Shown here: positions 45,369 through 53,248 of the stretch, piece by piece | How positions within the stretch are numbered: position 1 is the first letter of the stretch | Layout of the letters: each line of letters begins with the position of its first letter | Assembly (NCBI RefSeq): GCF_014529705.1 | Contig: NZ_JAANIH010000005.1 | Span: 1 to 64,000, forward strand | DNA from: Bradyrhizobium campsiandrae | GTDB lineage: Bacteria; Pseudomonadota; Alphaproteobacteria; Rhizobiales; Xanthobacteraceae | Reading direction: 5' to 3' | Length of the DNA: 64,000 bases | Made by a program: the position numbers and the translations under genes | The notes under the pieces: model-generated | Told to the model about the DNA's origin: nothing | The model's input: the letters and a program-made list of their open reading frames with translations, nothing else | Database searches by the model: none

Positions 45369-46144
45369 TGGCGGCAATCGAGCTTCGCAACATCGTCAAG
45401 GTGTTTTCGGACAAGCGGCGCGGTCGCGACCTCCTGACGCTGGACAACATCAATCTCGACATCGAGGCCAATGATTTCGTCTGCCTGCTCGGCCCGTCGG
45501 GCTGCGGCAAGTCGACGCTTCTGAACATCATCGCCGGCTTCGAACAGGCGACCTCAGGCCGCACGCTGGTCGACGGCCAGCAGGTGGAGCGGCCCGGGTC
45601 CGACCGCGGCGTCGTGTTCCAGCAGCCGACGCTGATGCCGTGGCTGACGGCGATCGACAACATTGCCTTCCACCTCAAGCTCAAGGGCGTCGCCAAGGCC
45701 GAGCGGCATCACCGGGCCATGGAGTTCATCGATCTGGTCGGCCTGCGCGGCTTCGAGCACCACCATCCCTCCGAGATGTCCGGCGGCATGAACCAGCGGG
45801 TCGGCATTGCCCGCGCGCTTCTGATGAATCCGAGCGTCATCCTGATGGACGAGCCGTTCGCGGCGCTGGACGCCCAGACCAAGCTCGAAATGCAGGAGGA
45901 GCTGGTCGCGATCTGGCAGAAGCGCCGCTGCACCATCGTGTTCGTCACCCACAGCGTCGACGAGGCGCTGGTGCTCGGCAACAAGATCGTGGTGATGACG
46001 AGGCGCCCGGGCCGGATCCGCGAGGCCGTCAGTTTCGACCTGCCGCGGCCGCGGGACATCACCAGCCCGGAATTCAACGATGCCAAGCGCCACATCCTGG
46101 CTTTGATCCGGGAGGAATCGACGCGCCTTGCGCAGGCGTCGTAA
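45368..46144 (+). CDS. ABC transporter ATP-binding protein (SsuB/TauB-like)
   Basis: This 258-residue ATPase has Walker A GPSGCGKST (about 40-48), the signature MSGGMNQRVGIARAL (about 137-151), Walker B VILMDEPFAALD and the H-loop FVTHSVDEAL. The ATG at 45368 overlaps the permease stop by one base; the frame is open further upstream but only as a shadow of the permease. It completes the NMT1-type importer. Confidence 0.94.
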   Translation: MAAIELRNIVKVFSDKRRGRDLLTLDNINLDIEANDFVCLLGPSGCGKSTLLNIIAGFEQATSGRTLVDGQQVERPGSDRGVVFQQPTLMPWLTAIDNIAFHLKLKGVAKAERHHRAMEFIDLVGLRGFEHHHPSEMSGGMNQRVGIARALLMNPSVILMDEPFAALDAQTKLEMQEELVAIWQKRRCTIVFVTHSVDEALVLGNKIVVMTRRPGRIREAVSFDLPRPRDITSPEFNDAKRHILALIREESTRLAQAS

Positions 46145-46154
46145 GGTTATCGCC

Positions 46155-46886
46155 ATGCGCAAACGCCTCGGCATGATCACGCCGTCGTCCAACTCGGTGC
46201 TCGAGCCCGTCACGAGCGCGATGCTGCATGGCGTGACCGGCGTCAGCGCCCATTTCGCCCGCTTTCGCGTCACCGAGATTGCGCTCGACACTGCTGCGCT
46301 GAGCCAGTTCGATGCTTCAGTGATGCTGCCGGCGGCGGATCTGTTGGCCGATGCCAAGGTCGATGCCATCGCCTGGAACGGCACCTCGGCGAGCTGGCTC
46401 GGCATCGACAGAGACAGGAGCCTGTGCGAAGCGATCACGGCGCGCACGCGCGTGCCGGCGACGACCTCGACGCTGGCCTGCATCGATGCCGTCCGCGCGC
46501 TTCGAGCGAGGCGCGTCGCGCTGGTGTCGCCTTATACGGACGACGTGCAGCGGCGGATCGGCGATGTCTGGGCCGCCGAAGGCATCGCGCCCCATGCCGA
46601 GCGACATCTCGGCCTGCGCGACAATTTTTCCTTCGGCGAGGTCGCCCCCGCGACGATTGCGGAGATGATCCGCGCCGTGGCGGCGGAAGGGGCCGACGCC
46701 GTCGTCATCCTCTGCACCAATCTCGATGGCGCCGCGCTCGCCACCGCACTCGAACAAGAGCTCGATATCGCCGTGCTCGATTCCGTTGCCGTCACGCTGT
46801 GGCGAAGCCTTGGTCTTGCCGGCGGCGACATCGCGGCGCTGGCGCCGTGGGGACGGATATTTCAGACGCCGGCAACGATGAAGTGA
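46155..46886 (+). CDS. arylmalonate decarboxylase / maleate isomerase-like protein
   Basis: This 243-residue member of the Asp/Glu racemase superfamily starts with LGMITPSSNSVLEP. It has G76-T77-S78 (WNGTSASWLG), Tyr 127 (LVSPYTDD) and Cys 187 (ILCTNLDG). This set matches arylmalonate decarboxylase (Gly74, Thr75, Ser76, Tyr126, Cys188): one catalytic Cys in the second half and Gly where racemases and maleate isomerase have the first Cys. A one-Cys decarboxylase or isomerase reaction is thus likelier than racemisation. It sits between the importer ATPase and hydantoinase genes in the same operon. The substrate is unknown. Confidence 0.82.
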   Translation: MRKRLGMITPSSNSVLEPVTSAMLHGVTGVSAHFARFRVTEIALDTAALSQFDASVMLPAADLLADAKVDAIAWNGTSASWLGIDRDRSLCEAITARTRVPATTSTLACIDAVRALRARRVALVSPYTDDVQRRIGDVWAAEGIAPHAERHLGLRDNFSFGEVAPATIAEMIRAVAAEGADAVVILCTNLDGAALATALEQELDIAVLDSVAVTLWRSLGLAGGDIAALAPWGRIFQTPATMK

Positions 46887-46897
46887 CGGAGACACCA

Positions 46898-48307
46898 GTG
46901 ACGCAGCTCGATCTCGCCATCCGCGGCGGCACCATCGTGACGGCCAGCGACGAGTTTCGCGCCGATATCGGCATCCGCGACGGCCGCATCGTTGCCATCG
47001 CCGACGGCATCGAAGGCGCGACGCGCGAGATCGATGCGACCGGCCTTTTGGCGCTGCCTGGCGGCATCGACAGCCACGTCCACATCTCGCAGCCGTCGGG
47101 CCCCGATGTCGTCATGGCCGACGATTTTGCCTCGGCGACGCGGGCGGCCGCCGCCGGCGGCAACACCATGGTGCTGCCCTTCGCGCTCCAGGAAAAGGGC
47201 ACGTCGCTGCGCAGCTGCGTCGAGAACTACCGCAAGCTTGCGGAGGGCGAGTGCTACATCGACACCGCCTTCCACCTCATCATCTCCGACCCGACCGCTA
47301 TCGTGCTGGGCCAGGAGCTGCCGGCCCTGGTCAAGGACGGCTACACCTCGTTCAAGGTATTCATGACCTATGACGACCTCGTGCTCAGCGACAGGCAGCT
47401 GCTCGAGGTGTTCGAGGTTGCGCGCCGCGAGGAGGCGCTGGTGATGGTGCATTGCGAGGGCTACGACGCCATCCGCTTCCTCACCAGCAAGCTCGAGCGC
47501 GAAGGTCACATTGCGCCCTATTATCACGGCACCTCGCGGCCGCAGGCTGTCGAGCGCGAGGCGACGCACCGCGCCATCAGCCATGCCGAGGTGATCGGCG
47601 TTCCCATCATGATCGTGCATGTCTCTGGCCGCGAGGCGATGGAGCAGGTGCGCTGGGCCCAGCAGCGCGGCCTGCCGGTTCATGCCGAGACCTGCCCGCA
47701 ATACATCACGCTGACGGCCGACGACATGAAGGGCCTCAACATGGACATCACGGGGGCAAAATATGTCTGCTCGCCGCCGCCGCGCGATGTCGAGAGCCAG
47801 CAGGCGATCTGGGAAGGCATCACGACGGGCGTGTTCCAGACCTTCTCGTCCGACCACTGCCCGTTCCGCTACGACGATCCCAAGGGCAAGCTCACGCCGA
47901 ACGCACGCACCTCGTTCCGCTGGGTGCCGAACGGCATTCCCGGCGTCGAGACGCGGCTGCCGATCCTGTTTTCCGAGGGCGTCTCGAAGGGTCGTATCAG
48001 CCTGCAGAAATTCGTGGAGCTGACCGCGACCAACCATGCCCGCATTTACGGCCTCTATCCGCGCAAGGGCTCGATCGGCATCGGCTTCGACGCCGATATC
48101 GTGCTGTGGGATCCGAAGCTGAAGAAGCCGATCCGGCAGGCCGATCTGCACCACGGCTCCGACTACACGCCCTGGGAGGGCTTCGACGTCACCGGCTGGC
48201 CGGTCACGACGATCGCGCGGGGGCGGATGGTCTATGAGCAAGGCCAGATCGTGGGCGACAAGGGCGCAGGCGAGGTGCTGAGCCGCGGCAAGTCCAGCCT
48301 GGTGTGA
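46898..48307 (+). CDS. dihydropyrimidinase / D-hydantoinase (copy 1)
   Basis: This 469-residue cyclic amidohydrolase (TIM barrel, binuclear zinc) has metal ligands His 60 and His 62 (GGIDSHVHISQP), the carboxylated Lys 153 (SFKVFMTYDD), His of VHCEGYD (about 182), His of VHVSGREA (about 238) and Asp of SSDHCPFRYD (about 316). It opens hydantoins or dihydropyrimidines to N-carbamoyl amino acids. I chose the GTG at 46898 (GGAG about 6 bp upstream); a GTG at 46883 that overlaps the previous stop is the alternative. It is the last gene of the importer operon. Confidence 0.9.
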   Translation: MTQLDLAIRGGTIVTASDEFRADIGIRDGRIVAIADGIEGATREIDATGLLALPGGIDSHVHISQPSGPDVVMADDFASATRAAAAGGNTMVLPFALQEKGTSLRSCVENYRKLAEGECYIDTAFHLIISDPTAIVLGQELPALVKDGYTSFKVFMTYDDLVLSDRQLLEVFEVARREEALVMVHCEGYDAIRFLTSKLEREGHIAPYYHGTSRPQAVEREATHRAISHAEVIGVPIMIVHVSGREAMEQVRWAQQRGLPVHAETCPQYITLTADDMKGLNMDITGAKYVCSPPPRDVESQQAIWEGITTGVFQTFSSDHCPFRYDDPKGKLTPNARTSFRWVPNGIPGVETRLPILFSEGVSKGRISLQKFVELTATNHARIYGLYPRKGSIGIGFDADIVLWDPKLKKPIRQADLHHGSDYTPWEGFDVTGWPVTTIARGRMVYEQGQIVGDKGAGEVLSRGKSSLV

Positions 48308-48316
48308 CGGGCCCTG

Positions 48317-49450
48317 CTATTTTGCGGTCACGGCGCGCGCGGACAGCGTGACGAGGCACATCATCGCCGCGAGCAGCCAGAACGCCATCGGCAGGCCGAC
48401 GGCGTGGGCGACGAAACCGATGCCGGCGGGGCCAACCAGAACACCGGCATAGCCGGCGGTGGTGATCGAGGCCACCGCGAGCCCCGTGGGCATTGCCGTT
48501 TGCATGGCGGCGCGGCGGAACAACACCGGCACGAGGTTCGAGGCGCCGAGACCGATCAGCAGGAAGCCCGCCATCGCAACAACCGCATTCGGCGCCAGCA
48601 GCAGCACGATGAGGCCCGCGACCGCAAGCAGGCTTCCGCCGGTCAGTGTCGCGCGGTCGCCGATGCGGGCCACGACGGCGTCGCCGCCAAGCCGGCCGAT
48701 GGTCATCGCGATCGAGAATACGATGTAACCCATCCCGCCCTGCGCCTCGCTGACGAGACCCGAGCCGATCACGAGCAGCGCGCCCCAGTCGAGCATCGCG
48801 CCTTCGATCAGGAAGGTGACAGCCGCCAGCAGCGCCAGCAACAGCACGATGCCGTGCGGCAGCACGAACAGCGACCCCTCCTGCGCTTGAGCCGATCGCA
48901 GCAGGCGCGGCCAGGCCAGTGCCATCGCGATCAGCATCAGGACCGAACAGATCAATGCGCTCGCGAGCGGCCCCAGATGCAGCGACAACAATGCCGTCAT
49001 CACGGCGGATCCAGCGAACCCGCCGATGCTGAAGAGCGCATGAAAGCCCGACATCAGCGGCTGTCCTGCCGCGCGTTCGACCTCGACCGCATGAATGTTC
49101 ATGGCGACATCGATGGAGCCGAGCGCTGCCCCGAATGCAAGCAACGCCAATGCCAAAGTCAACGGTGTGGCGGCGATCACCAGCAGTGGCAGGACCAGGG
49201 CAAGGCCGATCCCGCCAGCAATGATGATCGGCTTGCTGCCGCGGCGGGCGCTCAATATACCGGTGGCAAGCATCGCGACGACCGAGCCGATGCCGAGGCT
49301 CAGCAGCAGCAAGCCGAGAACGGCGTCGTCGACCGCGAGCCGTTCCTTCGCGAACGGCACCAGCGGCGCCCAGCACGCGATACCAAATCCGGCGACCAGG
49401 AACGAAAGACGCGTGGCGAGCCGCGTCGCCGGCCGGTCGGCTGAGGTCAT
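48317..49450 (-). CDS. MFS transporter
   Basis: This 377-residue protein has about 12 helices and a major facilitator motif region (GILSARRGSKPIIIAGG near residues 63-79). It is convergent with the hydantoinase operon (9 bp between stops) and divergent from the remnant/hydantoinase 2 region. The substrate is unknown; context suggests a role in uptake or export of N-compounds. Confidence 0.85.
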   Translation of the reverse strand: MTSADRPATRLATRLSFLVAGFGIACWAPLVPFAKERLAVDDAVLGLLLLSLGIGSVVAMLATGILSARRGSKPIIIAGGIGLALVLPLLVIAATPLTLALALLAFGAALGSIDVAMNIHAVEVERAAGQPLMSGFHALFSIGGFAGSAVMTALLSLHLGPLASALICSVLMLIAMALAWPRLLRSAQAQEGSLFVLPHGIVLLLALLAAVTFLIEGAMLDWGALLVIGSGLVSEAQGGMGYIVFSIAMTIGRLGGDAVVARIGDRATLTGGSLLAVAGLIVLLLAPNAVVAMAGFLLIGLGASNLVPVLFRRAAMQTAMPTGLAVASITTAGYAGVLVGPAGIGFVAHAVGLPMAFWLLAAMMCLVTLSARAVTAK

Positions 49451-49769
49451 CGGTGAAGCTCCGGGAGGGAAACGAAGCGCGCGATCGCGGGCGAGGCGCT
49501 TAAATCATCAACCAGGAGCCAGCGCCAGCGTTCCGCGAGCGCGGCGCGTTGACGAATTGTATCATGATGATGTCGTTTGAATACTTGTGATCCGGATGGA
49601 GCGGAAGCGTAGCCAGGGTCCGCATTTGCGCATGCCGCGTCCGCGCTGCGCGGCATGAAATCTGCTTGGGTGGCCAACCGGCGCGAGGCTGCGCTATGCT
49701 GCGCGGGACCGACACGCCCATGAAGCCAACCTCGCCAGTCAATCTACGAACGAATCAGGAAATCGCGCG
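49451..49769. other. intergenic region before the hydrolase remnant
   Basis: No gene was recognised in these 319 bp. They contain a possible -10 for the MFS gene on the minus strand (TACAAT, about 49553-49558), a TTGACG at 49549-49554 on the plus strand, and a candidate GntR operator at 49555-49568. The right half may be a deletion scar of the carbamoylase locus, but no repeat or insertion sequence marks it. Confidence 0.5.
49555..49568. promoter_or_regulatory. second candidate GntR operator
   Basis: AATTGTAT (49555-49562) overlaps the perfect 8-bp palindrome ATCATGAT (49561-49568). The arrangement parallels the site at 43428-43442 and would let the GntR regulator also control the hydantoinase 2 or MFS genes. 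Binding is inferred. Confidence 0.3.
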
Positions 49770-49931
49770 ATGCGCATCGTCAATGTTGCCGCCGCCCAGA
49801 TGGGGTCGATCCAGAAGGCCGAAAGCCGCGAGGCCGGGGTCAAGCGCATGATCGCGCTGATGGACGAGGCGAAGGCAAAAGGCGCAAGCCAGCGATCATC
49901 CAATCCAAGCCCATCACGGAGTGCCTCATGA
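49770..49931 (+). pseudogene. remnant of an N-carbamoyl-amino-acid hydrolase (nitrilase family)
   Basis: A 53-codon reading frame begins with an intact-looking start: VNVAAAQMGSIQKAESREAG and continuing to EAKAKGA at residue 39. This corresponds to the first strand and helix of N-carbamoyl-D-amino-acid hydrolases of the nitrilase superfamily, which normally are about 300 residues and carry a Glu-Lys-Cys triad. None of the catalytic residues remain; from residue 40 the sequence (SQRSSNPSPSRSAS) is unrelated and ends with a TGA that overlaps the hydantoinase 2 ATG by 4 bp. An internal deletion has therefore removed most of a gene that once sat in an operon with hydantoinase 2. Confidence 0.7.
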
Positions 49932-51397
49932 CTGAACCCAGTTACGACTTGATCATCCGCGGCGGACGCGTTGCAACCACGACCGACGTGTTCGAGGCCG
50001 ATGTCGCCATCTCCGGCGAGACCATCGCAGCCATCGGCCGCGGGCTTCCGCGCGCCAAGCGCGAAATCGATGCGCGCGGCAAGTTGGTATTGCCCGGCGG
50101 CGTCGATAGCCACGCGCATATCGAGCAACTGTCCGCCGCCGGCATCATGAACGCCGACACGTTCGAGAGCGCGACCGTCTCCGCAGCGTTCGGCGGCACC
50201 ACAACGGTGATCCCATTCGCCGCCCAGCATGTCGGCATGAAGCTGCCGCAAGTCGTCGAGGATTATCACGCGCTGGCGAGGAAGGGCGCCGTGATCGACT
50301 ACGCCTTCCACATGATCATTGCGGATGCAACCAAGGAGACGGTCGAGGAGCATATTCCCGCGCTGGTGAAGCAAGGGCATGCCTCGATCAAGATCTTCAT
50401 GACCTATGACCGGCTCAAGGTGGATGACGAGCCGCTGCTCGATATTCTCCTTGCCGCGCGCCAGTCCGGCGCGATGTTGTGCGCTCATGCCGAAAATCAC
50501 GGCATTATCGCCTGGATGGTGAAGCGGCTGCTTGCGCGCGGCTACACGATGCCGAAATACCACGCCGTCAGTCACGCCCGCGTGTCCGAGGCAGAAGCCT
50601 TCACCCGGCTGATCGGCATGGCGGCGCTGATCGACCAGCCGATCATGATCTTCCACGTGTCCACGGCCGAAGGTGCCAGGGTCATCCGCGACTCCAGGGG
50701 GCAGGGGCTGAAGGTCTTCGCCGAGACCTGTCCGCAATATCTGTTCCTCACGGCGGCCGATCTCGACAAGCCGGGCGCAGAAGGCGCCAAGTGGATGTGC
50801 AGTCCGCCGCCGCGCACGCATCAGGACCAGGAGGCGCTGTGGCAGGCGCTGTCGCTCGGCGATCTCCAGACCATCTCGTCAGATCACGCGCCGTATCGTT
50901 ATGACGAGACCGGCAAGCTGCGCGCCGGGCCGAATCCCAATTTCAAGCAGGTCGCGAACGGTCTGCCGGGATTGGAACTGCGGCTGCCGCTGTTGTTCGA
51001 TGCAATGGTGTCGAAGGGACGGCTGGGCCTCGAAAAGTTCGTCGAGCTCACCGCAACGGCACCAGCAAAGATCTACAATCTGCATCCGCGCAAGGGCTCG
51101 ATCGCGGTCGGTGCTGATGCCGATATCGCGATCTGGGATCCCGATCGCGAGACCACGATCGCGGACGAGATGATGCATGATCTCGCCGGCTACACGCCGT
51201 TCGCAGGCCGCAAGCTGAAAGGCTGGCCGGTGTCAGTGCTGTCGCGCGGCCGCGTGATCATCGACGGGAACAAATGTCTCGCCAGCGCCGGCAGTGGCAA
51301 ATTCCTGGCGCGCAGCGGCGGCGATGCGGCCAAGCCGACCGGCCGGCTCGTAGCTGATATGGATCCTGAGCGAAATTTCGGAGCAAGACTGCTGTGA
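49928..51397 (+). CDS. dihydropyrimidinase / D-hydantoinase (copy 2)
   Basis: This is a 489-residue cyclic amidohydrolase. Metal ligands are His 62 and His 64 (GGVDSHAHIEQ), carboxylated Lys 155 (SIKIFMTYD), His of CAHAENH (about 188), His of IFHVSTAEG (about 244) and Asp of SSDHAPYRYD (about 320). It is clearly diverged from copy 1, including its substrate loops, and has a longer C-terminus. It overlaps the stop of the carbamoylase remnant by 4 bp and is followed, after a hairpin and a sigma-54 promoter, by a dipeptide-type importer. It likely opens a cyclic ureide or imide; the specific substrate is unknown. Confidence 0.9.
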   Translation: MTEPSYDLIIRGGRVATTTDVFEADVAISGETIAAIGRGLPRAKREIDARGKLVLPGGVDSHAHIEQLSAAGIMNADTFESATVSAAFGGTTTVIPFAAQHVGMKLPQVVEDYHALARKGAVIDYAFHMIIADATKETVEEHIPALVKQGHASIKIFMTYDRLKVDDEPLLDILLAARQSGAMLCAHAENHGIIAWMVKRLLARGYTMPKYHAVSHARVSEAEAFTRLIGMAALIDQPIMIFHVSTAEGARVIRDSRGQGLKVFAETCPQYLFLTAADLDKPGAEGAKWMCSPPPRTHQDQEALWQALSLGDLQTISSDHAPYRYDETGKLRAGPNPNFKQVANGLPGLELRLPLLFDAMVSKGRLGLEKFVELTATAPAKIYNLHPRKGSIAVGADADIAIWDPDRETTIADEMMHDLAGYTPFAGRKLKGWPVSVLSRGRVIIDGNKCLASAGSGKFLARSGGDAAKPTGRLVADMDPERNFGARLL

Positions 51398-51404
51398 TCG
51401 CGGA

Positions 51405-51431
51405 CCGGGCGCGATGAAGATCGTCGCCCGG
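51405..51431 (+). terminator. hairpin, possible terminator after hydantoinase 2
   Basis: CCGGGCG and CGCCCGG form a 7-bp stem extended inside by GAT/ATC around a GAAG loop, with one mismatch step between. It starts 8 bp after the hydantoinase 2 stop. There is no U run, so termination would be weak or factor-aided. Confidence 0.45.
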
Positions 51432-51538
51432 GCTCGCTCGAACGGATCAGCACGCGCGCTCTTGGCGAGGCCGCGTCCATGCTGCTGCGCAGCGAGGGTC
51501 AAAAGTGGCCGAGAACCCGCTGGCGGTCGCCCGGTTAC

Positions 51539-51554
51539 TGGCATACCATTTGCA
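51539..51554 (+). promoter_or_regulatory. sigma-54 promoter for the dipeptide-type ABC importer
   Basis: TGGCATA-CCAT-TTGCA matches the sigma-54 consensus TGGCAYR-N4-TTGCW completely, with GG and GC exactly 12 bp apart. Transcription should begin near 51565, about 60 bp before the ATG at 51627. It indicates control by an enhancer-binding protein such as NtrC, consistent with nitrogen scavenging. Confidence 0.7.
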
Positions 51555-51626
51555 CGCTAATGGGCTCGGTTTCACCTGCCCTTGGCCAATGAACGGCCGG
51601 CATCACGGCATTACTGGGAGGATTTC

Positions 51627-53231
51627 ATGGATCGCAGGACCGTATTGAAGGGACTGGCCGGCGCAAGCGGTCTGGCGTTGACCGGCGGCCTCTCGGCGCC
51701 GGCGATCGCGCAAGGCGCCGCTGCCCGCACCCTGCGCTTCGTGCCACAGGCCAATCTTGCCAATTTCGACCCGATCTGGGGCACGCAATATGTCGTGCGC
51801 AATGCGGCTGCGATGGTCTGGGACACGCTTTACGGCATCGATTCCTCGTTCCAGCCGCAGCGGCAGATGGTCGAGTCCGAGGAAGTGACCGATGACGGCA
51901 CGACCTGGACATTCAAGCTGCGCTCGGGCCTCAAATTCCACGATGGCGAGCCGGTGCTGAGCAAGGACGTCGTCGCGAGTCTCAGCCGCTGGGCGGCGCG
52001 CGATCCCATGGGTCTGATGATCAAGGCGATCCAGCAGGAGCTGACCGCGGTCGACGACCGCACCTTCAAATGGGTCCTCAAACAACCCTTTCCGAAACTG
52101 CTGTTCGCGCTCGGCAAGAACAACGCGCCGGTCGCCTTCATCATGCCGGAGCGCATCGCGCAGACCGACCCGTTCAAGCAGATCTCCGACTATATCGGAT
52201 CCGGTCCGCTGAAATTCGCCAAGGGCGAGTGGGTCCCCGGCGCGAAAGCCGTGTTCGAGAAATTCGCCGACTATGTGCCGCGGCAGGAGAAGCCGTCCTG
52301 GCTCGCCGGCGGCAAGCAGGTGATGATCGATCGCGTCGAGTGGGTGATCATGCCGGACCCGGCCACCGCGGCGGCCGCGCTGCAGAACGGCGAGGTCGAT
52401 TGGTGGGAAAATCCGATCGCGGACCTCGTTCCGGTTCTGAAGAAGAACAAGAACATCAGCGTCGACATCGGCGATCCCCTCGGCAATGTCGGCTCGTTCC
52501 GCATGAACTTCCTCTATCCGCCCTTCAACGACGTCAAGGCGCGACGCGCAGTGCTGATGGCGATGAGCCAGGAAGATTACATGCGCGCGATCGTCGGCGA
52601 CGACAATTCGCTGTGGAAGCCGCTGCCCGGCTACTTCACGCCGGATACGCCGCTCTATACCGAAGCGGGCGGCGATATCCTGAAGGGCAAGCGCGATCTC
52701 GACGCCGCCAAGAAGCTGCTCGCCGAGAGCGGCTATTCCGGCCAGCCGGTGACGTGCCTCGTGGCGCAGGACCAGCCGATCACCAAGGCGCAGGGCGACG
52801 TGACAGCGGACCTCCTGAAGAAGCTCGGCATGAACGTCGACTTCGTGGCGACCGACTGGGGCACGGTCGGCTCCCGCCGTGCGCAGAAGACGCCGCCCGG
52901 ACAGGGAGGCTGGAACATGTTCCACACCTGGCATGCGGGCGCCGATTGCGTCAATCCGGCTCCCTACACCGCCATTCGCGCCAATGGCGACAAGGCGTGG
53001 TTCGGCTGGCCCACCAGCGCGGCCACCGAAAAGGAAGTTACGTCCTGGTTCGAGGCCAAGAACCTCGACGAGGAGAAGGCCGCCATCGCTCGCCTCAACA
53101 CGGCGGCGATCAATGACGTCGTCTATGCGCCGACCGGTTTCTTCCTGAGCTACACCGCGTGGCGCAAGAACGTCTCCGGCGTTGCCAAGGGACCCGTGCC
53201 CTTGTTCTGGGGCGTGTCGAAATCCGCATGA
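51627..53231 (+). CDS. dipeptide-type ABC transporter substrate-binding protein
   Basis: This 534-residue SBP_bac_5 (DppA/OppA) protein has a twin-arginine-like signal (DRRTVLKGLAGASGLAL, cut near residue 30). The mature protein shows family blocks: LANFDPIWGTQYVVRNAA, WTFKLRSGLKFHDGEPV and DVVASLSRWAARDPMG. The ATG at 51627 is preceded by GGGAGG at 51616-51621; the frame upstream of it is not signal-like. It is the first gene of a five-gene importer (SBP, two permeases, two ATPases). The ligand may be a peptide or an N-carbamoyl/cyclic compound given the hydantoinase neighbour. Confidence 0.92.
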   Translation: MDRRTVLKGLAGASGLALTGGLSAPAIAQGAAARTLRFVPQANLANFDPIWGTQYVVRNAAAMVWDTLYGIDSSFQPQRQMVESEEVTDDGTTWTFKLRSGLKFHDGEPVLSKDVVASLSRWAARDPMGLMIKAIQQELTAVDDRTFKWVLKQPFPKLLFALGKNNAPVAFIMPERIAQTDPFKQISDYIGSGPLKFAKGEWVPGAKAVFEKFADYVPRQEKPSWLAGGKQVMIDRVEWVIMPDPATAAAALQNGEVDWWENPIADLVPVLKKNKNISVDIGDPLGNVGSFRMNFLYPPFNDVKARRAVLMAMSQEDYMRAIVGDDNSLWKPLPGYFTPDTPLYTEAGGDILKGKRDLDAAKKLLAESGYSGQPVTCLVAQDQPITKAQGDVTADLLKKLGMNVDFVATDWGTVGSRRAQKTPPGQGGWNMFHTWHAGADCVNPAPYTAIRANGDKAWFGWPTSAATEKEVTSWFEAKNLDEEKAAIARLNTAAINDVVYAPTGFFLSYTAWRKNVSGVAKGPVPLFWGVSKSA

Positions 53232-53248
53232 TGATGCGCTGAAGCCAG

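Noticed and set aside
49451..49769. Insertion sequence or attachment site at the carbamoylase deletion
   Set aside because: No terminal inverted repeats, target duplication, transposase fragment or tRNA end is visible.
51430..51538. NtrC enhancer site upstream of the dipeptide importer
   Set aside because: No TGCACC-N5-GGTGCA-like dyad could be found in the stretch between the hairpin and the sigma-54 promoter.
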